Assembly (NCBI GenBank): GCA_963794655.1
Contig: CAWCEV010000006.1
Coordinates: 496,001 to 560,000, forward strand
Reading direction: 5' to 3'
DNA from: Roseiarcus sp963794655
Lineage (GTDB): Bacteria; Pseudomonadota; Alphaproteobacteria; Rhizobiales; Beijerinckiaceae
DNA: 64,000 bases
Position 1 is the first letter of the stretch; every line of letters begins with the position of its first letter. Positions 51,745 through 60,112 of this stretch are shown in pieces. Below the pieces are notes generated by a model that saw only the letters and a program-made list of their open reading frames with translations, had not been told where the DNA came from and searched no databases. The position numbers and the translations under genes were made by a program.

Positions 51745-53031
51745 TTAGTCCAGTTGCGCCAGAGATCCTGCCCATTTGTCGAAGAACATCTTGCTCGACG
51801 CGGTAAGCGGCAATCCGATTGGCAGGCGGGACTTGCCGTATTTCGAGAAGTCGAGATACTTCTTGATTGTCGTGAGGTCGTCGCCGCTGCCCAACTGCAA
51901 ATCTTCATTGACGAAATGAATGATGCAGCCTCGCTCGACAGCCTTCTCGAGCAATTCGTTGCGATAGGCTTCGTCTTCGGGCAGCGCGAAGATGCTGTAC
52001 ATGACGATGTTGCATTCGCGCTGCGTCACCAAATATTTCAGCGTTGGCAGATGCGTCATGTCTTCGAGATCGAACAGCTCATAATCGAACTCAAGGTTCT
52101 TCTTCTTGCAATAATCCACCAGCATGTAACGCTGCAGGTGCACCGGTATCCCATAAGTGGAGGCCGTGTTGTTTGCAACGTAGAAGATGTTGTTCTTTCC
52201 GTTGAAGAAAGCATCCGCCCGGCGCGGATGCGAAGCCAGCCTCTCCTCTTCTTCCTCGGTGTCGGGGATCAGGTGGAAATAGCCGGCCGGAATCTTGCGG
52301 CCGAGATAGTCGCCGTAGATGCCTTCGGCGACGCGGAAATCCATGCTGACGCGCGTCTTGCCGCTGGTGTTTGGCCGTCCGGAGCCGTGGATGTTCTCTT
52401 GGGTGAAAAAGCAGGCGCTGCCGGGCCCGGCCTTGATCTGCCAGCTTTCCTTGCCGAAGAGCTCCGTCATTTCGTCCATGCTGAGGCGCTTGTCGATCGC
52501 CTGCTGGATCAATTCGCGCGATTTCTTGATGCTGAGGATCTGCATCGACCGGCTCTTGTCCTCGTCCCTGGTCACGTCGCAGAAGGGCATCCAGATGCTG
52601 CGCGACGCGATGCCGTGGCCGTAAAGCAAGCCGGTGTGGAACGGGAAGAACAGCTCGGGCGTGGTCGGCAGCATGATGCGGACATTCATGAACCGCTGCA
52701 CCGCGACCGGGAACCGCAACTTGCCCTGAGGCACGATCTGCTCGCGCACGAACCGGTTCAGCATCCGGCGGAACTCGGGCAGGTTGGTGTCGGCGCAGAG
52801 CTGCTTAGTGACCTTGTAGGTCTCGTTGAGCGGAACGCTCTCGTGCAGGTAGCTGAGATCGTCGAGCCTGTACCCCATTCCGCGGATGCGGTTCAGAATC
52901 CACTCATTGAAGGGATATTTGGAATTGTCCCATGAGTAGACCTTGGCGTCCCAGACGGTGGTCAGGCTCTCCTCGAGCGCGGCGTCGATGTCATTCGCGG
53001 CGACCAGCTTCTCGCGTATGTGTTCGGTCAT
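51745..53031 (-). CDS. 2OG-Fe(II) oxygenase-like protein fused to a LIC12192-family domain
   Basis: 428 residues. The N-terminal two thirds resemble the 'sporadic carbohydrate cluster 2OG-Fe(II) oxygenase' family. A double-stranded beta-helix core is suggested by FPFHTGLLYGHGIASRSIWMPF, with the metal His H132, then H215 in ENIHGSGRPN and arginines R227 or R233 for 2-oxoglutarate. The usual third ligand (H-x-D) appears as H-x-G. The C-terminal third (about 275-405), GIPVHLQRYMLVDYCKKKN to ALPEDEAYRNELLEK, looks like the small LIC12192-family protein that usually stands alone beside this oxygenase. ATG 53031 is used; the region upstream is non-coding. The substrate is unknown, possibly a carbohydrate or sugar-nucleotide. 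Confidence 0.75.
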   Translation of the reverse strand: MTEHIREKLVAANDIDAALEESLTTVWDAKVYSWDNSKYPFNEWILNRIRGMGYRLDDLSYLHESVPLNETYKVTKQLCADTNLPEFRRMLNRFVREQIVPQGKLRFPVAVQRFMNVRIMLPTTPELFFPFHTGLLYGHGIASRSIWMPFCDVTRDEDKSRSMQILSIKKSRELIQQAIDKRLSMDEMTELFGKESWQIKAGPGSACFFTQENIHGSGRPNTSGKTRVSMDFRVAEGIYGDYLGRKIPAGYFHLIPDTEEEEERLASHPRRADAFFNGKNNIFYVANNTASTYGIPVHLQRYMLVDYCKKKNLEFDYELFDLEDMTHLPTLKYLVTQRECNIVMYSIFALPEDEAYRNELLEKAVERGCIIHFVNEDLQLGSGDDLTTIKKYLDFSKYGKSRLPIGLPLTASSKMFFDKWAGSLAQLD

Positions 53032-53731
53032 AACAGAGGCCCGTCCTTCTGATCGGCGATACCCGCCCCTTTGCGAAGCAGACCGTTTAACCATTAACGG
53101 GCCAAAGGGCCATACCATACCGCGGCGAAAGTGCGGTCCGCTCACCGTCGCCGGCGCCACGCGAGCGTCGCGCGCGAAGGCGGCTTCGCTCCGGTATCGT
53201 CCTCCACCCCTCATTCGCGGACCTGGCCGCCTTTCCGCGAAACCAAATCCTGACTTAGCCAGACCCTAAAAAGCCCAGCGAACGTCAGGGCAAGCCCAGC
53301 AAAGGAAAAGGCTTTAATTGTCTTGGTTCACCTTTTCCGTTTCGAGCCTTTTCAATGCATTACGGCGACCCCCACGGCCAAAAACTTCCTCCCCTCCTCT
53401 ATTTGCCGCCGACCCGTCCGCGCCAAACTCTTCCGACGACGAGCGCCACACTATCATGAATTCGGATTTTACGAAAGAGAAAAACCGAACATGATCCCGA
53501 ATTTCAGCGTCGAATTGTCGCCAAGCCACGCCAGCACGTCGCGCTGCGTCTGTGTCTTCTTCGCCACAATCTGACGCAATTGACGAATTCCTCACCTGCC
53601 ATCCGGCGCCGTGCATTGCCTGGAAAGCTTTTCGCGCAAATAGTTTCGCATCCCTCGCCGAATCAGCCCGAAATCCAGGCGTCCGGCGGGCGGTCCTCGA
53701 TCTCGCCGATCGTTTTCACCTGGGGGAAATC
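53032..53731. other. Gene-poor 700-base region upstream of the L,D-transpeptidase
   Basis: Divergent spacer between the fused oxygenase gene and the L,D-transpeptidase. It holds an AT-rich tract TTAACCATTAACGG near 53087 and GGCCAAAGGGCC close by (53100-53111), which is palindromic (GGCC/GGCC). The remainder has no supported reading frame, and I see nothing like a small RNA or repeat. The promoters of both genes must lie here. Confidence 0.55.
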
Positions 53732-54283
53732 ATGCGCCGCATTCTGGTCCTCGCCGCTACCTGGGCCGGTCTTCTTCTGAGCGCCGCAACGGCGCCTGCA
53801 TTCGCCAACGCGCTCGATTCGCAGCTCCAACCGGTCGCCACTCCGATGGCGCGCGAAACCGTGCCGTTCGGCGGCCGGGAGGCCCCGGGGACCATCATCA
53901 TCCGCACCTCGGAGCGCCGCCTTTATCTTGTGCTGCCCGATCATCAGGCGCTCAGATATGGCGTTGGCGTCGGGCGGCCCGGCTTCACCTGGGCCGGCGT
54001 CACCCACATCGGCTACAAGCGGGAATGGCCGGATTGGACGCCGCCCGCCCAGATGCTGAGGCGCCGGCCGGACCTTCCCCGGCACATGGAAGGGGGCGTC
54101 GACAACCCGCTCGGAGCGCGCGCGATGTATCTCGCGGGCACGCTCTACCGGATTCACGGCTCGAACGAGCCCGACACCATCGGGCAGGCAGTTTCGTCAG
54201 GCTGCATCAGAATGACGAACCAGGACGTGATCGACCTCTACGACCGCGCAAGGGTCGGCGCCCGGGTCGTCGTCACGCGCTGA
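53732..54283 (+). CDS. L,D-transpeptidase (YkuD domain)
   Basis: 183 residues. The signal peptide MRRILVLAATWAGLLLSAAT ends near AFA-NA (residue 29), so the enzyme acts in the periplasm. The YkuD domain has HGSNEPDTIG and the catalytic C158 in SSGCIRMTNQDVIDLYDRA. It would crosslink peptidoglycan (3-3 bonds) or attach outer-membrane proteins. ATG 53732 follows a GGGGGAA site. Confidence 0.92.
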   Translation: MRRILVLAATWAGLLLSAATAPAFANALDSQLQPVATPMARETVPFGGREAPGTIIIRTSERRLYLVLPDHQALRYGVGVGRPGFTWAGVTHIGYKREWPDWTPPAQMLRRRPDLPRHMEGGVDNPLGARAMYLAGTLYRIHGSNEPDTIGQAVSSGCIRMTNQDVIDLYDRARVGARVVVTR

Positions 54284-54377
54284 TGGTGTAACGGCCGGAC
54301 ACAAGGCCCCACAACAGGCGCATTGCGCCCGCCGGTCCTCCGGCGGACGCCTTTCATTCGGGCGGTGGCGCGGCTAT

Positions 54378-55409
54378 ATGGGTTGGGCAATGAACGCTCA
54401 CGCGCGTCCCGCTGTCCAGCCCCTCATCGACCCGTTCGGCCGCGCGATTCGCTACGTGCGGGTGTCGGTTACGGACCGTTGCGACTATCGCTGCGTCTAT
54501 TGCATGTCCGAGGACATGAATTTCCTGCCGAAGCGCGACGTGCTGTCGCTCGAGGAGCTCGACCGGCTGTGCGCGGCCTTCGTCGGCCTCGGCGCCAGGA
54601 AGATCCGCATCACCGGCGGCGAGCCGCTGGTCAGGCGCAACGTGATGTCGCTGTTCCGCGGGCTTTCTCGGCATCTCTCCAGCGGCGCGCTCGATGAGGT
54701 CACGCTCACCACCAACGGCTCCCAACTCGCCCGCTTTGCGCATGAGCTCGTCGATTGCGGCGTCGAGCGCATCAATGTCTCGCTCGACACGCTCGATCCC
54801 GCCAAGTTTCGCCAGGTGACCCGCTGGGGCGATCTCGGCGTGGTTCTGGCGGGTGTGAACGCGGCGGCCGAGGCGGGACTCAAGATCAAGATCAACACGG
54901 TCGCGCTCAAGGGCTTCAACGACGACGAAGCCTTGAAGCTCGTCGAGTGGGCGCATGGGCGGGGGTTCGACCTCACCTTCATTGAGGTGATGCCGCTCGG
55001 CGCGATGGAGAGCGATCGGGCCGACCAGTACCTGCCTTTGACCGAGTTGCGTGCCCGGCTCGAAAGCTCGCTGTCGCTCACCCCCTCCGCCTACGTGACC
55101 GGCGGTCCGGCGCGCTATTACGACGTGAAGGAGACCGGCGGACGGCTCGGCTTCATCACGCCGCTCACCCATAATTTCTGCGAGAGCTGCAACCGGGTGC
55201 GGGTCACCTGCACCGGCACGCTCTACATGTGCCTCGGCCAGGAGGACGCGGCCGACTTGCGCGAGCCGCTGCGCCGCTCGACCTCGGACGCGCCGCTTCT
55301 GGCGGCGATTCGCGGGGCGATCGCGCGCAAGCCCAAGGGCCACGATTTCGTCATCGCCCGCTCCTCGGCGCCGGCGACCGAGCGTCACATGAACACGACC
55401 GGCGGCTGA
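54378..55409 (+). CDS. moaA: GTP 3',8-cyclase MoaA (molybdenum cofactor biosynthesis)
   Basis: 343 residues. The radical-SAM cluster motif is VTDRCDYRCVYCM, followed by KIRITGGEPLVRRNV. The second 4Fe-4S cluster is bound by FCESCNRVRVTC and CLGQED near the C-terminus, and the chain ends in the double glycine TTGG, which MoaA needs for activity. It converts GTP into the cyclic intermediate of molybdopterin synthesis. ATG 54390 (MNAHARPAV) is an alternative start. Confidence 0.95.
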   Translation: MGWAMNAHARPAVQPLIDPFGRAIRYVRVSVTDRCDYRCVYCMSEDMNFLPKRDVLSLEELDRLCAAFVGLGARKIRITGGEPLVRRNVMSLFRGLSRHLSSGALDEVTLTTNGSQLARFAHELVDCGVERINVSLDTLDPAKFRQVTRWGDLGVVLAGVNAAAEAGLKIKINTVALKGFNDDEALKLVEWAHGRGFDLTFIEVMPLGAMESDRADQYLPLTELRARLESSLSLTPSAYVTGGPARYYDVKETGGRLGFITPLTHNFCESCNRVRVTCTGTLYMCLGQEDAADLREPLRRSTSDAPLLAAIRGAIARKPKGHDFVIARSSAPATERHMNTTGG

Positions 55410-55435
55410 GCGCCCCTTAGGCCAACGCCTTCTTT

Positions 55436-55462
55436 GAGCCTCCGGCTTTCAGCCGGAGGCTC
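55436..55462. terminator. Bidirectional intrinsic terminator
   Basis: Perfect 12-bp arms GAGCCTCCGGCT and AGCCGGAGGCTC with a TTC loop, between two convergent genes (moaA and the haem protein). The repeat serves both strands. No clear U-run flanks it. Confidence 0.75.
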
Positions 55463-55480
55463 GGCGCCGATGAGCCCGAG

Positions 55481-57376
55481 TTACAAGCTGCGAAGAAACG
55501 CGACCAGGTCCTGTTCGTCCTGGAGGGAGAGGCCGATTGCGAATCGCGTGTTATAAAAGGACACGACATCAAGCAGGGTCGCCGCCGAACCGTCGCTGAA
55601 ATAGGGCGCCCGAGCGGCGAGCCCGCGCAACTGCGGCACCGTGAACCGGCCGATGTCGGCGCATTTGCCCGTGATCATCGCGAGTCCCGGATCGTTGGTG
55701 ACGACCTTTGGACCCTGATAGACCGTCGACTTGCCGGAGGCGGTGCAGTCCAGTTCGAAAATCGGCAACAAGGTCGACGGCTGGGGGAACGTGTTTGGCG
55801 CGCCGGGAACCGGGAGTGCGCCGGGAGCCGGCGAGGTGCCGCCGATCCCGATGTCGTGCTGTGCCGCGACGAAGGAATCGTTGCCCGTGTTCACTTGGTT
55901 GTGGCAGCTCGCGCATGTTCCGAGCTGCTGCACTTTGACGGCGCCAATATTCGTCAGCCCGGCGACTCCGTTGATGGAGAATGTCCGGGTTTCGAAAATC
56001 ACCTCCCCGCGTGCGACGGAGGCACGTTCCGCGGCGCGATCGGCGGTCGCCGGGAGGCTGGCCCAGTCGTCGAACAGCGGGAATGTCGCGCCTGCGGTTT
56101 GCGGCGGCAGCCCCGGCATGCCATCCGAGAGGTAGATTGGCCCGCCGAGGGCGCCTTTTCCGTTCAATTGGTGCGCCCACGCGTCCCAAACCTGCGCGTT
56201 GAAGATGCCGAGCTCGAACTGCACCATTTGGGCGACTTGGGTATCCGTCGGGGCGTTTTTCGCCTGCGCGTGGCCGAGCGTGGCGTCAGCGGCCTGTTGC
56301 TCGAAGGTGGGCTCGCGCCCGTCCCACATGATGTTGCCGCTAACGGGGCGACCCGTGCCTGGGTCGATCACAAAACCGTCGATATTCAAGGGCGGGACAG
56401 GATTGGGAGGCGGAGATGGCTGTATCGGATCCGTGGCGGGATTTGGGTTGGCCAGGGACAGCTCCACGACGCCCGCCGCGGGCGGCGTCGCGCCGCCATT
56501 GTCGACGTCCGAGCGCGTGGTTTGGACATACATCAGATTGCCCGCGATGCGCGGGCGCCGGTACATGGACACAGTCGGCGTCGGGTTGCCGTTCGAATCC
56601 GGCGGCGTTGTATAGGTCGGATCGGTGTTGCACCCGTCCTTGTTGAACGGAGGCTGAGTGACCGCCGAATCGGTGGGGTCGTGCAGGACCGTGACCGTGA
56701 ACTCAGGATTGTCCGGGATTGCGAGGAAAATGCGGAACAACCCACGATCCAGCAGCAACGAATGCGCCGCGCGACCATTGGTGGGCGCGACCTTGTTCGG
56801 ACAATCGGCGCCGTCCACAGGCGCGAAGATCGGGTCGTTGCCTGTGCTTGCGATCCAGCGAGCGTTGATGTTCTCGACGCTCACGCTCATCGCGTTCGGC
56901 GGCAGATGACAGGTGACGCAGGTGCGGCCGTTATTGCCTAAGCTCTGAAAGAAAGCGTTGCCTGAGGTCGTCGTCGGGCCGAGCGGCTGGTATGACCCAG
57001 TCCGGCCGCTGGCGTCGGGATCGACCTCATATTCCGGAATGACAGCCGGCACTCCGCCCTGCTGGAAGATCTCGGCCGGTAGTGGCGCCTGGAGGAATTG
57101 GTGAAAAATCTTTTGAAAGTATCGAGGCGTGCGCGGCGGTAGTATCGCTTGCTCCTGGCCGGGCGGAACGGCGATCGAGTTGGGACGGCCCGTCGGAATT
57201 CCCGGCGTACTCGGCTTGAAAGCATCGGTCGTGATTGCCGGCGGCGTCGCCTCGGCGGGAGGTTCCTGCGCCGAGCTGCCCCCGGGAGCCAGGAGCGCCG
57301 AACCCGAAAGAGCCAAAAGGAGGGAAAGTTGAATATCGATTGTGCGCGAATGACTTCTGGTCAAAAGCCGCTCCAT
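55481..57376 (-). CDS. Di-haem cytochrome c peroxidase-like protein (MauG/RoxA-like)
   Basis: 631 residues with a signal peptide (MERLLTRSHSRTIDIQLSLL and AGS ahead of SSAQEPP). Two haem-c sites CVTCHLPP and CASCHNQ are visible. The C-terminal segment IGRFTVPQLRGLAARAPYFSDGSAATLLDVVSFYNTRFAIGLS is the conserved tail of bacterial di-haem peroxidases. At 631 residues it is much longer than ordinary cytochrome c peroxidase (about 330) and nearer RoxA-type oxygenases. Its function may be peroxide reduction or substrate oxidation in the periplasm. ATG follows GGGAGGATGAC. A CRP-like site lies 100 bases upstream. Confidence 0.85.
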   Translation of the reverse strand: MERLLTRSHSRTIDIQLSLLLALSGSALLAPGGSSAQEPPAEATPPAITTDAFKPSTPGIPTGRPNSIAVPPGQEQAILPPRTPRYFQKIFHQFLQAPLPAEIFQQGGVPAVIPEYEVDPDASGRTGSYQPLGPTTTSGNAFFQSLGNNGRTCVTCHLPPNAMSVSVENINARWIASTGNDPIFAPVDGADCPNKVAPTNGRAAHSLLLDRGLFRIFLAIPDNPEFTVTVLHDPTDSAVTQPPFNKDGCNTDPTYTTPPDSNGNPTPTVSMYRRPRIAGNLMYVQTTRSDVDNGGATPPAAGVVELSLANPNPATDPIQPSPPPNPVPPLNIDGFVIDPGTGRPVSGNIMWDGREPTFEQQAADATLGHAQAKNAPTDTQVAQMVQFELGIFNAQVWDAWAHQLNGKGALGGPIYLSDGMPGLPPQTAGATFPLFDDWASLPATADRAAERASVARGEVIFETRTFSINGVAGLTNIGAVKVQQLGTCASCHNQVNTGNDSFVAAQHDIGIGGTSPAPGALPVPGAPNTFPQPSTLLPIFELDCTASGKSTVYQGPKVVTNDPGLAMITGKCADIGRFTVPQLRGLAARAPYFSDGSAATLLDVVSFYNTRFAIGLSLQDEQDLVAFLRSL

Positions 57377-57703
57377 GTCATCCTCCCGTTCGAGGCCTAT
57401 CTCCCATTCAATGCCCGATTTGATGCGTGCCGACGCAGGTCGACAGTTTTGCTTACGTCAAACTGACCGACAATGCTGTGATGACTGTCACAGTTCAAAC
57501 ACATTGTGGCCCTGAGTATTGCAAAGAGGCGGCTAAAGCGCGCGCTTGATTTGGCGCGATTACCGAAACCTGTAGCTTCCGATTGCCCGCTATGGGCGCC
57601 CGCCTTTTTGTCAGGCTTCCGCTGGCGGCGACCGTTCCGGCGCGCTATATCACTGGGTGTAAACGGCGGGACCTTGACTCCCGCGCGAATGAGGACTGGC
57701 TCC
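57377..57703. other. Divergent spacer between the haem protein and grxD
   Basis: 327 bases, no gene. It contains the CRP/FNR-type palindrome at 57476-57493 and otherwise little structure; an open frame running into grxD from 57506 is rejected as upstream untranslated sequence. Confidence 0.6.
57476..57493. promoter_or_regulatory. CRP/FNR-family binding site
   Basis: CTGTGATGACTGTCACAG contains TGTGA-N6-TCACA, the perfect CRP consensus, with a further matching C/G on each side. It lies 100 bases before the haem-protein start (minus strand) and 211 before grxD. Either could be controlled. Confidence 0.7.
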
Positions 57704-58045
57704 ATGTCGAATGCTCGCGAACGTATCGAGAAGGTGATCTCGGAAAACCCGGTCGTGCTGTTCATGAAGGGAACGCCGGAATTCCCGCAATGCGGTTTCT
57801 CCGGCCAGGTCGTGCAGATCCTCGACTATGTCGGTGCGCCGATCGCGAGCGTAAATGTGCTCGAAGACGCCGAGATTCGCCAGGGAATCAAGGAATACGC
57901 CAACTGGCCGACGATTCCGCAGCTCTATGTCAAGGGCGAGTTTATCGGCGGCTGCGACATCGTACGCGAGATGTTCCAGTCGGGCGAACTCGCGGCGGTC
58001 CTCGCCGACGCCGGCGTCCAGGTGAAGAGCCAGGCCGGGGCCTGA
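57704..58045 (+). CDS. grxD: Monothiol glutaredoxin (Grx4/GrxD type)
   Basis: 113 residues. C30 in the QCGFSGQV motif is the CGFS active site, and TIPQLYVKGEFIGGCDIV is the glutathione-binding segment. CGFS glutaredoxins bind and hand over [2Fe-2S] clusters. ATG 57704 gives the standard start MSNARERIEKVI. Confidence 0.95.
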   Translation: MSNARERIEKVISENPVVLFMKGTPEFPQCGFSGQVVQILDYVGAPIASVNVLEDAEIRQGIKEYANWPTIPQLYVKGEFIGGCDIVREMFQSGELAAVLADAGVQVKSQAGA

Positions 58046-58284
58046 TCCGCTCCAAGGTTGCGGGAACGCATGAAGGGCAGGCGAGGGGGCCTGCCTTGAC
58101 GCTTAGGGTCGACTTAAGACTCAAGCCCGAGGGCGCCAAGGCGCGACGCCGCGGCGATCCGCCGCGCCGGATCGATACCGCTTCTTGTGGACTTATCCTT
58201 TAGACCTATTTGATATATTTCAAGGCGGCGATAGGCTGGCATGTTAGAGGAATCGTTCGCGCTTCAGTAACCGGTCCTGTGCTT

Positions 58285-59580
58285 ATGTCTCCAAGCTACC
58301 CCTATCAGCTCTACGAGATGGCGCATGCGGCTCTGGCGCCCGCGCGCGCTGTATCCGACGCGGCGCATTTCGTCTTTCGCAATCCCTGGAATCCGCTCTC
58401 CAATACTCCGTTTGGCAAGAACATCTCGGCCGGCGCGGAACTGTTCGAGCGGATGACGCGCCGCTATGGCAAGCCGACCTTCGGGCTCGACGAAATCAAG
58501 CTCGAAGGCGTGGCCACTCCGGTCCTCGAGGACGTCGTCTGGTCGAGGCCGTTCTGCAACTTGCTCCGCTTCGTCCGTCCCGAGTTCCCGCGCGGAGCCC
58601 ATCAGCCGAAGCTCCTGATCGTCGCGCCGATGTCCGGCCACTACGCGACCTTGCTCCGCGGCACGGTCGAAGCGTTTCTCCCCCATTTCGATGTCTACAT
58701 CACCGACTGGGCCGATGCCCGGATGGTCCCGCTCGCGGTCGGCTCCTTCGACCTCGACGACTATATCGACTACCTGCGCGAGGCGCTGGCGCATCTCGGC
58801 CCGGGTGTCCACACGATCGGGGTCTGCCAGCCGTCGGTGCCGCTATTGGCCGCATCGGCGCTGATGGAGGCGGCCGGCGACGCCAACGCTCCCGCCAGCA
58901 TGACGCTGATGGGCGGCCCGGTCGACACGAGGCGCAGTCCGACCGAGGTCAACAAGCTCGCCGAGAAGCGCGGGGTCGAATGGTTCCGCCGCAACTGCCT
59001 GCATACCGTGCCCTTCCCCTATCCGGGCTTCGGGCGCGAGGTCTACCCGGGCTTTCTCCAGCTCTCCGGCTTCATGGCGATGAATCTCGACCGCCATGTC
59101 AGCGCGCATTTCGACATGTTCAACCATCTGGTGTCCGGCGACGGCAACTCGGCTGAAAAGCACCGCGAGTTCTATGACGAGTATCTCGCGGTCATGGACC
59201 TCGCCGCCGAGTATTACATGCAGACCGTCGAAACGGTGTTCGTGCGCCACGCGCTGCCGAAGGGCGAGATGACCCATCGCGGGCGCCGGGTCGACCTGAC
59301 CGCGATCCGCAAGGCCGGCCTCCTGAGCGTGGAAGGCGAGAAGGACGACATCTCCGGGGTCGGCCAGACCTGCGCCGCCAACGAACTATGCGTCAATATC
59401 CCGGACTCGAGGAAGCACTATCACCTCGCCGAGGGGGTCGGGCATTACGGCGTCTTCAACGGCTCCCGCTTCCGTAAGGAGATCGCGCCGCGCATTCGCG
59501 AGTTCATCGCCGCAACCGACGCCGCCGCCAAGCCTCATAAGCCGAAGACCAACGGCGCGGGGCGCCCCGCACGCGTTTAG
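58285..59580 (+). CDS. phaZ: Intracellular polyhydroxyalkanoate depolymerase
   Basis: 431 residues. The alpha/beta-hydrolase core carries the Cys nucleophile C181 in GVCQPSVP, the box typical of intracellular PHB depolymerases, in place of the Ser of extracellular ones. MSPSYPYQLYEMAHAALAPA and KLLIVAPMSGHYATLLRGTVE are characteristic, and the C-terminal GVGHYGVFNGSRFR holds the catalytic His. It mobilises stored polyhydroxybutyrate. ATG 58285 is preferred because the upstream frame is not family-like. Confidence 0.93.
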   Translation: MSPSYPYQLYEMAHAALAPARAVSDAAHFVFRNPWNPLSNTPFGKNISAGAELFERMTRRYGKPTFGLDEIKLEGVATPVLEDVVWSRPFCNLLRFVRPEFPRGAHQPKLLIVAPMSGHYATLLRGTVEAFLPHFDVYITDWADARMVPLAVGSFDLDDYIDYLREALAHLGPGVHTIGVCQPSVPLLAASALMEAAGDANAPASMTLMGGPVDTRRSPTEVNKLAEKRGVEWFRRNCLHTVPFPYPGFGREVYPGFLQLSGFMAMNLDRHVSAHFDMFNHLVSGDGNSAEKHREFYDEYLAVMDLAAEYYMQTVETVFVRHALPKGEMTHRGRRVDLTAIRKAGLLSVEGEKDDISGVGQTCAANELCVNIPDSRKHYHLAEGVGHYGVFNGSRFRKEIAPRIREFIAATDAAAKPHKPKTNGAGRPARV

Positions 59581-59607
59581 CGCGATCGGTTTTGGCTGAA
59601 CCGGCGC

Positions 59608-59711
59608 CGTCATTGCGACCCCCGGGGTCAATCCGGGGGGCAGCAATCCAGAGAACGTAGGGCGCTCTCTGTCCTCTGGATCGCCGCGTCGCTTCGCTCC
59701 TCGCGATGACA
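59608..59711. repeat. REP-like palindromic intergenic element
   Basis: Imperfect palindrome with outer ends CGTCATTGCGA (59608-59618) and TCGCGATGAC (59701-59710). Inner arms are ATCCAGAG (59646-59653) and CTCTGGAT (59674-59681). Composition and layout match the dispersed hairpin elements common between genes of Hyphomicrobiales. It lies after phaZ, where it may also aid termination. Confidence 0.65.
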
Positions 59712-59744
59712 ATTCCACGACGGCAGATCATGCTCTGGCTCACT

Positions 59745-59969
59745 CTAAAAGTCGCTCGCCAGCCCCTTCACCTCCCAGTCGCCGTAGCGGACGGGGTCGG
59801 GGCCGCCCCGGCCGTTGAACTCGCGCGGGGGCGCGGGCTTAGGCGCGGCGCGCCGCGCCGCTGCTTCCTCAAGCGCGCGCCGGGCGGCGGCGGGCAAATC
59901 GCGAGGGGCGGCCGGGGCGGTGCCCGACGGATGGGGTGCCGGATCGAGATTGGGAGCCTTGGCGTTCAT
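59745..59969 (-). CDS. SdhAF4-like (DUF1674) protein
   Basis: 74 residues. The conserved C-terminus NGRGGPDPVRYGDWEVKGLASDF is the hallmark of the succinate-dehydrogenase assembly factor 4 family; the N-terminal half is Ala/Pro-rich and disordered. It probably helps flavinate succinate dehydrogenase. ATG 59969 is chosen over the longer frame. It sits back to back with rsmB, as often seen in this order. Confidence 0.85.
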   Translation of the reverse strand: MNAKAPNLDPAPHPSGTAPAAPRDLPAAARRALEEAAARRAAPKPAPPREFNGRGGPDPVRYGDWEVKGLASDF

Positions 59970-60112
59970 GTCTGAGCTCGCCTCCGCTTGCGGAAAAAGT
60001 CGCGGCCGCGCTCGGCCTCGTCTCCGCCGCCAGCCCGGCGCAAGCCCGCGGCGGATTTCGCGTATAGACTTGGTATGGGCGGCCGGCAATTCTAATTCGT
60101 GGTGAGGGTCTT

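Noticed and set aside
51754..52935. 393-residue plus-strand frame opposite the oxygenase fusion
   Set aside because: No domain, and the minus strand carries conserved oxygenase motifs and a sensible start.
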